Origin: CAZLAK01 sp964557545
Lineage (GTDB): Bacteria > Bacillota > Desulfotomaculia > Desulfotomaculales > Pelotomaculaceae
Direction of reading: 5' to 3'
DNA length: 64,000 nucleotides
NCBI GenBank assembly: GCA_964557545.1
Contig: CAZLAK010000007.1
Span: 3,263 to 67,262, forward strand
Shown here piece after piece: positions 44,071-51,579 of this stretch. The position numbers were made by a program, and so were the translations under genes. Positions within the stretch are counted from its first letter, which is position 1. Each line of letters begins with the position of its first letter. The notes under the pieces are model-generated. The model was not told the origin of the DNA, did no database searches, and was given only the letters and a program-made list of their open reading frames with translations.

Positions 44071-44934
44071 ATGAATACCGAAGGCCTTAAACTGGTTTTT
44101 ACGGGCTCTAAAGACTATATTGCGTCAGAAGAACTGCAAAACTCCGTAAATGTGGCCATAGCCCTGGGACGTCCCCTTTTAATAAAAGGCGAACCCGGAA
44201 CGGGAAAAACTATGCTGGCAAAAAGTATAGCTGAGTGCCTTGGCTTGGAGTTAATTATCTGGAATATAAAATCTACTACCAAGGCCCAGGAGGGCCTTTA
44301 TGTGTACGATGCTGTGCAAAGACTTTACGACAGCCAGTTTCGCGACCGCGATGTATCTGACATAAAGCAGTATATAAAACTCGGCAAGCTGGGTGAAGCC
44401 TTTGTTTCCGATGATCCGGTTGTTCTTTTAATTGATGAAATTGATAAGGCAGACATTGAATTTCCTAATGACCTTTTATGGGAACTCGATATTATGAATT
44501 TTTATATACCGGAAACCAGGGAAACAGTTAAGGCTAAACATAAGCCCATTGTTGTGATTACAAGCAATGCCGAAAAAGACTTGCCGGACGCCTTTTTAAG
44601 GCGGTGTATATTCCATTATATCGAATTTCCAGATGAGGAAATGATGGCCAAGATAATCAATGTGCATTTTCCCGGTCTGGACAGCCTATTGGTAAAACAG
44701 GCCATCAATGCTTTCTACAAGATTAGGAATGCCGGCGGGCTGCAAAAAAAGCCCAGCACTAGCGAGCTTTTGGACTGGGTTCAGGCGCTGGTTATAGGAG
44801 GGGTAAGCCCGGAGAAAATTGCCAAAGAATTGCCGTTTCTCGGTGTCTTAATAAAGAAAAGAGAAGATTTTTTAGTGGTAAAGGAGCGGTTTAGCGTGAG
44901 CGGCGGCCGGCAGAATACTATGGCCCCCTTTTAA
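44071..44934 (+). CDS. MoxR-family AAA+ ATPase (CoxD-like)
   Basis: This 287-residue ATPase has Walker A GEPGTGKT (40-47), Walker B VVLLIDEID (117-125), sensor VITSNAEKDLPDAF and the arginine finger in FLRRCIF. MoxR ATPases work with VWA proteins as metal-centre or complex-assembly chaperones; CoxD-CoxE pairs mature the CO-dehydrogenase active site. The next gene is a VWA protein, and a molybdenum hydroxylase lies 5 kb on, so a maturation role is inferred. The ATG at 44071 follows CGAGGGG. Confidence 0.87.
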   Translation: MNTEGLKLVFTGSKDYIASEELQNSVNVAIALGRPLLIKGEPGTGKTMLAKSIAECLGLELIIWNIKSTTKAQEGLYVYDAVQRLYDSQFRDRDVSDIKQYIKLGKLGEAFVSDDPVVLLIDEIDKADIEFPNDLLWELDIMNFYIPETRETVKAKHKPIVVITSNAEKDLPDAFLRRCIFHYIEFPDEEMMAKIINVHFPGLDSLLVKQAINAFYKIRNAGGLQKKPSTSELLDWVQALVIGGVSPEKIAKELPFLGVLIKKREDFLVVKERFSVSGGRQNTMAPF

Positions 44935-44976
44935 AATGAATATTATAAGTTAAATGCTTTGAAGGCGGGAAACTAG

Positions 44977-46176
44977 ATGTTTATAAATTTTTTTTACGAG
45001 CTTAAGAGAGAAGGTGTCCCTGTTTCATTAACGGAGTGGCTTACTTTAATGGAGGCCTTGGCAAAAGGCCTGTCTTTTTCTAGTCTTACCGGTTTTTACT
45101 ACTTAGCCAGGTCAATTCTTGTAAAAAGCGAAGCCCATTATGACCGCTACGATGCGGCTTTTTTGAAATGTTTTAAGGGCGTTGAAACCACTGATGATAT
45201 TTTAAATAAAGCTCTGGAATGGTTTAAAAACCCAATGACTTCAAAAATTGTTTCACCGGTGAAAGCTGCCGGCATAAACCACTGGGACATAAGCGCGCTA
45301 CAGCAGCAACTAGCAGACCGTTTGCAAACACAGAACGACAAGCACCTCGGCGGCCCAAAGAGAGTGGGCTCTGGCGGAACTTCGGCCTTTGGCAATTCAG
45401 GTTACAACCCTGCCGGTGTGCGTGTGGGAGGAAGCACATCTGGCCTTTCTGCTGTTAAAGTGGCTGCCAAGAGAAATTACAGGGAATATAGAAACGACCA
45501 GATAACAGGCGTAAGACAGTTTGAAATGGCTTTGCGCAAGCTGCGCCTGCTGAGCACAAAGGTTGAAGGGCCCAAGAGCGAGATTGACATCGGCGCTACT
45601 ATTGACGCCACCTGTAAAAATGCGGGTTTTTTAAAATTGGTTTGGGAGCGCCCGCGCCGGAACACACTTAAAATAATTTTGCTTATGGATTCGGGAGGCT
45701 CGATGGACAGGTTTTATCAATTGTGCAGCCGCCTCTTTACGGCAGCCAACCGCACAACCCACTTCAAGGAGTTAAAGTTTTACTACTTTCATAATTGTGT
45801 GTACGATTACGTTTACACGCGGCCTTTCATGGAAAAGAAGTACGCTGTTAAGATCGAAGACTTTTTGAGAAGTCACAACTCGGATTACAGGTTAATAATT
45901 GTCGGAGATGCCAGCATGGGACCAAATGAGCTGACTGCAGCGGGAGAGGCAATTGAGTGGGCGGAGAGAAACGAAATTCCTGGCATTGTATGGCTTAAGC
46001 GGCTCGCCCGCCATTTTACGTATTCGGTATGGCTTAACCCTGTTCCCGTTAAGTATTGGGGTAGAAAACCGGATTTTGTTACTATAGAGCCGGTAAGAGA
46101 AATATTTCCAATGTATGAACTTACTCCCGAGGGTTTAGAGCAGGCAATAAAAAGACTGAAAGTTAAAATCAATTAA
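44977..46176 (+). CDS. VWA-domain protein (CoxE/COG3825-like), MoxR partner
   Basis: This 399-residue protein has an N-terminal helical region, a Gly-rich linker (about 125-160) and a C-terminal VWA domain. The MIDAS reads MDSGGSMDRFY, a DxGxS variant also known in this family instead of DxSxS. The conserved YYFHNCVYDYVY and LIIVGDASMGPNEL follow. It probably binds the upstream MoxR ATPase to form a chaperone for the molybdenum hydroxylase. It starts 43 bases after moxR and ends before a terminator. Confidence 0.85.
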   Translation: MFINFFYELKREGVPVSLTEWLTLMEALAKGLSFSSLTGFYYLARSILVKSEAHYDRYDAAFLKCFKGVETTDDILNKALEWFKNPMTSKIVSPVKAAGINHWDISALQQQLADRLQTQNDKHLGGPKRVGSGGTSAFGNSGYNPAGVRVGGSTSGLSAVKVAAKRNYREYRNDQITGVRQFEMALRKLRLLSTKVEGPKSEIDIGATIDATCKNAGFLKLVWERPRRNTLKIILLMDSGGSMDRFYQLCSRLFTAANRTTHFKELKFYYFHNCVYDYVYTRPFMEKKYAVKIEDFLRSHNSDYRLIIVGDASMGPNELTAAGEAIEWAERNEIPGIVWLKRLARHFTYSVWLNPVPVKYWGRKPDFVTIEPVREIFPMYELTPEGLEQAIKRLKVKIN

Positions 46177-46651
46177 AATATATATTAGTAAAATAATTGT
46201 ATTTTTTGACAGGAGACTAAAAATTGATTATTTAAAACAAAAAAACCGGCATTGTTGTTTAGTTTTTGATTAATACGACAATGCCGGTATTATTTTTTAA
46301 AATTTTTGCCAGGCAGTAAATTTTTTAATTTATATTTTGGTATAAACAAATTTATTACTTTTATCTATATATGTATTATTCTTTTTGATAATAATATTTA
46401 TAATTATCGCATATTTCAAAAATTATTTATGGTGATTTTATAATTAGATAAAGATTATTTATATGATTTTGTTTAGTAAAACCTAAAAGCAAATAATCAG
46501 GTTGCAAAAATCAATAAAAATAAAATAATTTCTTAAGCTAAAAGTATAATATTATGTTTTTTATTTGATTGCATTTTTATTATGTTTCATTTAGTGAATT
46601 ACGGAACTATGGGAAAATTAGTTTAAATAATTATTTTGAAGGTGATATTTT
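46177..46651 (+). other. 475-base AT-rich intergenic region with promoter-like and terminator elements
   Basis: TTGACA at 46206-46211 and TATTTA at 46229-46234 (17-base spacer) look like a promoter directly before the terminator hairpin described separately. The remaining 350 bases are AT-rich and probably hold the promoter of the transporter gene. No reading frame is seen. Confidence 0.4.
46245..46297 (+). terminator. Intrinsic terminator after the MoxR-VWA operon
   Basis: An 11-bp perfect stem (46245-46255 with 46278-46288) with a 22-base loop is followed by ATTATTTTTT. Confidence 0.85.
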
Positions 46652-48079
46652 ATGGAATTTCTAGAAAAAAAAGGTACAGAATTAACTAGTAAAAACATTA
46701 AAAAATTAATTGCTTTACTAGCTTTGGTAGTTGCCTATTTTTTACTTGCCGGTTTGCCTTGTCCTAATGGTCTGAATGCAGAAGGGCAAAAGGCCATTGC
46801 CTTGATGATTGTTGTCGTCATAGCCTGGATTACCGAAATTATACCAATAGCTATATCATCACTGCTATTTGTATTTCTGCAGCATATAATAGGCATTTCG
46901 CCGCAGTCAACAGCTGTGGCCAATTTTGCTACGCCAACGCTTCTCTTTGTTTTAGCCTCTTTTTTCCTGGCGGTTGCGCTTGATGCCAGCGGGCTGAGCA
47001 GGCGCATGTCATTGAAGTTAACAGCCCTGTCCGAAGGCAGCCCCCCGAAGGTTCTTTTATATTTAATGACGGCTACTGCATTTGTGTCGGCATTTATATC
47101 CGATGTGCCGGCGTGTGCAACTTTTTTCACTATAGCACTGGCGCTTTTAAAAAAGAATAATTGCAGTTTTAGAACAAGTAATTTTGCCAAATTGCTAATG
47201 ATTGGCATACCGTTTGCCTCTTTAATAGGAGGTGTGGCCACACCTGCCGGTTCTTCGCTTAATGTCTTAACATTGTCGCTTTTAAAATCGACTTCAAATA
47301 TAAGTGTCAACTTTAACCAGTGGGCGGCTATAGGCATACCTGTTGTAATAATTACTATACCCTTAGTCTGGAAGCTGCTGCTGTGGATTTATCCGCCGGA
47401 AATAGACGTACTGACGGGCATGGATGAGATTGCAGAAGAGTATAGCAGGCTGGGCAAGCTTTCGCCAAGTGAAGTTAAATTTATTGGTGTTCTGGCTGTG
47501 CTTTTAATTGCCTGGTTTACAGAGCCAATACATAAACTGCCTCTTCCTGTAACAACAACTATTTGTTCGGTGCTGTTTTTCCTGCCCGGGATTGACCTTC
47601 TCAATTGGGAATTTACAAAAAATAAAATAGGCTGGGATACTATTCTGTTAATCGGCGCATCGAATTCATTGGGGACAATACTGTGGAAATCAGGCGCTGC
47701 CAACTGGTTAGCAGAGGTAACACTTAAAAGCGTAAATATGTCCACGCCCCTTATTATTGTTTTGGCTGTTATAGTTTTTACCATACTTGTTCACCTGCTA
47801 GTGCCTGTAAATGCTGCAATAGTTTCTATAATGGTGCCGACTCTGGCTTCTGTTGCAGCTGCAATGGGCATTAACCCCGCCTTTTTGGTTGTGCCCATGG
47901 GCTTTACTGTATCAGCCGCATTTTTACTCCCGCTTGACCCAGTGCCTCTCATAACATATTCTTCAGGTTACTACAATATGAAAGATTATCTTAAGGCTGG
48001 CTGGCCAGTATGCATAATTTGGTCAGTCATAATGACTGCTGCCATGCTGGTTATTGCGCGGCCGCTTGGATTATTTTAG
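46652..48079 (+). CDS. DASS-family (SLC13) sodium:carboxylate symporter, copy 1
   Basis: This 475-residue membrane protein of the divalent anion:Na+ symporter family has about 11-13 helices. Landmarks: TEIIPIAISSLLF, GVATPAGSSLNVLTLSLL, IGASNSLGT and the end region MGINPAFLVVPMGFTVSAAF. Substrates of the family are di- and tricarboxylates or sulfate. Its sequence is very close to the second copy at 54073, but its DNA is much richer in A and T. It stands between the chaperone pair and the CoA-transferase, with its own long AT-rich upstream region. Confidence 0.9.
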   Translation: MEFLEKKGTELTSKNIKKLIALLALVVAYFLLAGLPCPNGLNAEGQKAIALMIVVVIAWITEIIPIAISSLLFVFLQHIIGISPQSTAVANFATPTLLFVLASFFLAVALDASGLSRRMSLKLTALSEGSPPKVLLYLMTATAFVSAFISDVPACATFFTIALALLKKNNCSFRTSNFAKLLMIGIPFASLIGGVATPAGSSLNVLTLSLLKSTSNISVNFNQWAAIGIPVVIITIPLVWKLLLWIYPPEIDVLTGMDEIAEEYSRLGKLSPSEVKFIGVLAVLLIAWFTEPIHKLPLPVTTTICSVLFFLPGIDLLNWEFTKNKIGWDTILLIGASNSLGTILWKSGAANWLAEVTLKSVNMSTPLIIVLAVIVFTILVHLLVPVNAAIVSIMVPTLASVAAAMGINPAFLVVPMGFTVSAAFLLPLDPVPLITYSSGYYNMKDYLKAGWPVCIIWSVIMTAAMLVIARPLGLF

Positions 48080-48485
48080 TTACAGTTAAATAAGAATTTA
48101 AGTTTCAAATATTTATATTTTTTATAAACATATTTTAAATTTATTTATTAAGTTGTATTAATTAATATCCCCAATCAATTCAATCGATATTGAATATTTC
48201 ACTTTTAATATGAATGTTTGCTATTATGAACTCAAAATAGCAAATTTTTATTTATTTATAATAATTATAAATTTTATGTTATCTTGAATTCTGGCTTACT
48301 CAAATGGTCAATAAAAAGCAAGTTAATTTTATACAAAAATTTATTTAAAAAAGCAGAGGTGGTTTAAAAAATAAGCATTAAAATTTTTTATTATGTTATT
48401 AACTTGCCAAGTATGGGTTTTGAATTTGATTTTTAGTTTTGATTAATTTTATCGCTTTTAACATTTTTTAAGGGGAGATATTTGC
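48080..48485. other. 406-base AT-rich intergenic region
   Basis: I see no gene, strong hairpin or clear promoter. The GC content is far below that of the flanking CoA-transferase gene, marking a sharp composition boundary at about 48.48 kb. Confidence 0.4.
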
Positions 48486-50042
48486 ATGTCAAAAGTAATT
48501 ACTGCCCAGCGTGCTGCTGAATTAATTCAGGACGGTGCCACGGTAGCGTGGACCACAGCCGGGCTGTGCGGTTTTGCAGAAGAGGTGGCTACAGCCATTG
48601 AAGAGCGTTTTCTTGCCACCGGACGCCCCCGCAATTTAACATTAACCCACAGCTGCGGCTGCGGTGACCATAAAACCAGGGGCATGAACCACTTTGGTCA
48701 CGAGGGTCTGGTCAGAAAGATTATTTCCGGGCATATCGGTGAAGCTCCTAAGCTGGGAAGGCTGGTCAGCGAGAATAAAATTGAAGCCCACCTGCTTCCC
48801 CAGGGGGTGATGACCCACTTGTGGAGGCAGATGGCCGGCAAGAAGATAGGGGTAATAACCAAAATCGGCCTGGGAACGTTTGTGGACCCGCGCCAGGGCG
48901 GGGGTAAGGTTTCGGAGATCACCAAGGACGAGATGGTTAAGCTGATTGAGTTTGAGGGCGAAGAGTACCTGTATTTTAAGACTTTTAAAATTGATGTAGC
49001 CGTTATCAGGGGCACCACAGCAGATGAGGACGGCAACATGACCATGGATAAAGAGCCCCTGTTTTTAGAGGCGCTGCCGCTGGCCATGGCAGCCAAAAAC
49101 AACGGCGGTATGGTTATTGCTCAAGTAGCTCATCTAGCCAAATCAGGCACGCTCAACCCCAAGAGCGTAAAAGTTCCCGGCGTGCTGGTGGATTATGTCG
49201 TGGTGGCCAGGCCTGAACACCACATGCAGACCAAAATAACATCGTACAACCCTGCCCTTTGCGGGGATGTCAAAGCTCCGCTGGGAAGCATTCCCGTTAT
49301 GCCTTTAGACGAGAGAAAAATTATTGCCCGCAGGGCAGCTATGGAATTAAGGCCTAACGCCATTTTGAATTTGGGGATCGGCATGCCCGACGGAGTGGCC
49401 AGCGTAGCGGCCGAAGAAGGGGTTATAGATCAGGTCACGCTCACTACTGAGTTGGGCAACTTCGGCGGAGTTCCGGCCAGCGGCCTCGATTTCCCGGCAA
49501 CCCACAACCCGGTAGCCACGATTGACCACCCCTACATGTTTGACTTTTACGACGGCGGGGGACTGGATATCTGTGTGCTCGGACTTGCTCAGGCCGACAG
49601 AGAGGGTAACGTCAATGTCAGCAAGTTTGGTTCCAGAGTAGTGGGTCCGGGCGGATTCATTAACATCTCGAGCAGCGCCAAAAAAGTCATATTTGTCGGC
49701 ACGCTGACGGCGGGCGCTGAGTACGCGGTTGAAAACGGCAGGATTAACATTGTAAAAGAAGGCGATATCAAGAAGTTTGTGGAGAAAGTAGAGCACATAA
49801 CATTTAGCGGCAAATACGCGTACAAAAACAGAAAACCTGTGCTGTACGTTACTGAGCGGGCAGTATTTACGTTAGAAGACGGGGAGCTGACTTTAATCGA
49901 GATTGCACCCGGTTTAGATGCAGAAAAAGATGTTATAGCCCATATGGGCTTCAGACCGAGGATCTCCAGTTCCTTAAAAGAGATGCCCAAAGAAATATTT
50001 GAGCCCAAGTGGGGCAAACTTAAGGAACTGCTGGCAAAATAA
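48486..50042 (+). CDS. Propionate/acetate CoA-transferase-type enzyme (family I, fused subunits)
   Basis: This 518-residue protein fuses the alpha and beta halves of family I CoA-transferases, like Pct and YdiF. It has GxGxxG-like TAGLCGFAEE in the first half. The second half holds the catalytic Glu in LTTELGNFGGVPASG (about residue 325) and the late GPGGFINISSSAKKVIFVGT. It would move CoA from an acyl-CoA to a carboxylate at no ATP cost. Lying directly before the molybdenum hydroxylase genes, it may activate their substrate. The ATG follows GGGGAG. Confidence 0.9.
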   Translation: MSKVITAQRAAELIQDGATVAWTTAGLCGFAEEVATAIEERFLATGRPRNLTLTHSCGCGDHKTRGMNHFGHEGLVRKIISGHIGEAPKLGRLVSENKIEAHLLPQGVMTHLWRQMAGKKIGVITKIGLGTFVDPRQGGGKVSEITKDEMVKLIEFEGEEYLYFKTFKIDVAVIRGTTADEDGNMTMDKEPLFLEALPLAMAAKNNGGMVIAQVAHLAKSGTLNPKSVKVPGVLVDYVVVARPEHHMQTKITSYNPALCGDVKAPLGSIPVMPLDERKIIARRAAMELRPNAILNLGIGMPDGVASVAAEEGVIDQVTLTTELGNFGGVPASGLDFPATHNPVATIDHPYMFDFYDGGGLDICVLGLAQADREGNVNVSKFGSRVVGPGGFINISSSAKKVIFVGTLTAGAEYAVENGRINIVKEGDIKKFVEKVEHITFSGKYAYKNRKPVLYVTERAVFTLEDGELTLIEIAPGLDAEKDVIAHMGFRPRISSSLKEMPKEIFEPKWGKLKELLAK

Positions 50043-50170
50043 GTTATTTTATATTTCTATCCGGGGCTTTTTGGGAAAGGGGATGGTAACCGGGAAAAAG
50101 TGAGCAAAAATATGGTGTCTTAGAAGAGTTAATAATCTAAACACAACAATAAAAGCGAGGAGGAGAAAGT

Positions 50171-51040
50171 GTGTATTTGCCAGATTTTGATTACTACACA
50201 CCGGAAACTGTAGCCGAGGCGTGCCAGCTGCTCATGCAGTACGGCGGCCGGGCCAAAGTGCTTTCAGGGGGCACAGACCTGCTGGTTAAGATGAAGCACG
50301 GTCTTCTGGAGTACGATGCCCTGGTATCCTTAAAAAAGCTCGATGAACTCAAAAACATTTACTACGTGCCCGGTCAAGGCGTAATAATCGGAGCCAGGGT
50401 TACGTTAAATGAGCTGGTTTATTCAGAGCTTTTGCAAGAAAAGTACCCGTCTGTCTGCGGGGCTGCACGCCAGATGGCGGCCAACCAGGTGAGGAACGCG
50501 GGAACTATTGGCGGCAATATTTGTAATGGGGTGCCCTCTGCCGATTTGCCGCCGATCCTGATTGCCCTTAATTCCCTGGTGAAAATTGTCGGCGGGAACG
50601 GGGACAGAATAGTGCCCATAGAAAACGTATTTGTGGGCCCGAACAAGACGATTTTAGAACCCCACGAGATTTTAACAGAAGTCATTATTCCCGACCAGTC
50701 CACGACGGGCAGCACTTACATTAAGTTCGGGTTGCGCAAGGCCGGCGCCCTGGCAGTAGTGGGTGTGGCTGTGGCTGTCAATGTAAAGGACGGCGTAATG
50801 AAAGACGTGCGCGTGGCACTGGGTGCTGTGGCGCCTACACCGATGAGGGCCAGAGAAACCGAAGAGTTCCTCAAGGGCAAGGAGATAAGCGACGAAGTGC
50901 TGGCCCAGGCCGGTGTTATCGCTTCTCAAGAGTGCAAGCCTATTTCCGATATAAGGGCCTCCGAAGAGTACCGCAGGGATCTGGTGCGCGTGTTTACTAA
51001 GCGGGCCCTCAAGAAAGCTATAGAACAAGGGCACGTATAA
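50171..51040 (+). CDS. Molybdenum hydroxylase, FAD-binding medium subunit
   Basis: This subunit passes electrons between the iron-sulfur subunit and the external partner. The 289 residues have the FAD motif VLSGGTDLLVKMKHG (about 34-48) and the second FAD loop RNAGTIGGNICNGVPSAD (about 110-127), with a C-terminal CODH-flavoprotein domain. The length is that of CoxM. It lacks the roughly 40-residue cysteine-bearing insertion that holds a [4Fe-4S] cluster in 4-hydroxybenzoyl-CoA reductase beta. The GTG at 50171 follows GAGGAGG. It is first in a tight three-gene unit. Confidence 0.95.
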   Translation: MYLPDFDYYTPETVAEACQLLMQYGGRAKVLSGGTDLLVKMKHGLLEYDALVSLKKLDELKNIYYVPGQGVIIGARVTLNELVYSELLQEKYPSVCGAARQMAANQVRNAGTIGGNICNGVPSADLPPILIALNSLVKIVGGNGDRIVPIENVFVGPNKTILEPHEILTEVIIPDQSTTGSTYIKFGLRKAGALAVVGVAVAVNVKDGVMKDVRVALGAVAPTPMRARETEEFLKGKEISDEVLAQAGVIASQECKPISDIRASEEYRRDLVRVFTKRALKKAIEQGHV

Positions 51041-51059
51041 AAACGGAGGGATAAAGAAC

Positions 51060-51563
51060 ATGTCTAACTACGTTGTCGATAAAAACGGCATTAAGAGGTT
51101 TTTAATCACTATCACGGTTAACGGCGATGAATACACCAGGCTGGTAAAAGCCAATACCCTGCTCGTCAACTTCTTAAGAGAAGAACTGGACTTAATCGGC
51201 ACCAAAAGAGGCTGCGAGCTGGGCGACTGCGGCTCCTGCACCGTGCTGTTAGACGGAAAACCGGTGAACTCCTGCCTGGTGCTGGCAGTGGAGGCGGACG
51301 GCAAAGAGGTAACCACTGTTGAGGGTCTGGCCAAGACCAACGAACTGGACATAATCCAGCAAAAGTTTATTGAGCACGCCGCTATGCAGTGCGGTTACTG
51401 CACGCCCGGCATGATCATGTCCGCCAAAGCACTGCTCGAAAGGAACCCCAAGCCGACCGAGTACGAAGTGCGTGAGGCAATTGCCGGCAACCTGTGCCGC
51501 TGCACGGGCTACGTAAATATTGTTGAAGCCATTCTGGCCGCATCCGGCCAAGAAAAACAGTAA
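51060..51563 (+). CDS. Molybdenum hydroxylase, [2Fe-2S] small subunit
   Basis: The 167-residue ferredoxin-like subunit carries two [2Fe-2S] clusters. Plant-type ligands are Cys52, Cys57, Cys60 and Cys72 (GCELGDCGSCTVLLDG); the second set is Cys111, Cys114, Cys146 and Cys148 (CGYCTPGMIM and NLCRCTGY). It lies 19 bases after the FAD subunit and 16 before the large subunit. The N-terminal 15 residues are an extension relative to CoxS. Confidence 0.97.
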   Translation: MSNYVVDKNGIKRFLITITVNGDEYTRLVKANTLLVNFLREELDLIGTKRGCELGDCGSCTVLLDGKPVNSCLVLAVEADGKEVTTVEGLAKTNELDIIQQKFIEHAAMQCGYCTPGMIMSAKALLERNPKPTEYEVREAIAGNLCRCTGYVNIVEAILAASGQEKQ

Positions 51564-51579
51564 AGGGGCGTGGAGTTGA

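Noticed and set aside
46206..46234. Promoter-like TTGACA/TATTTA directly before a terminator, suggesting a tiny RNA
   Set aside because: The predicted transcript would be little more than the terminator hairpin, and matches are easy in such AT-rich DNA.
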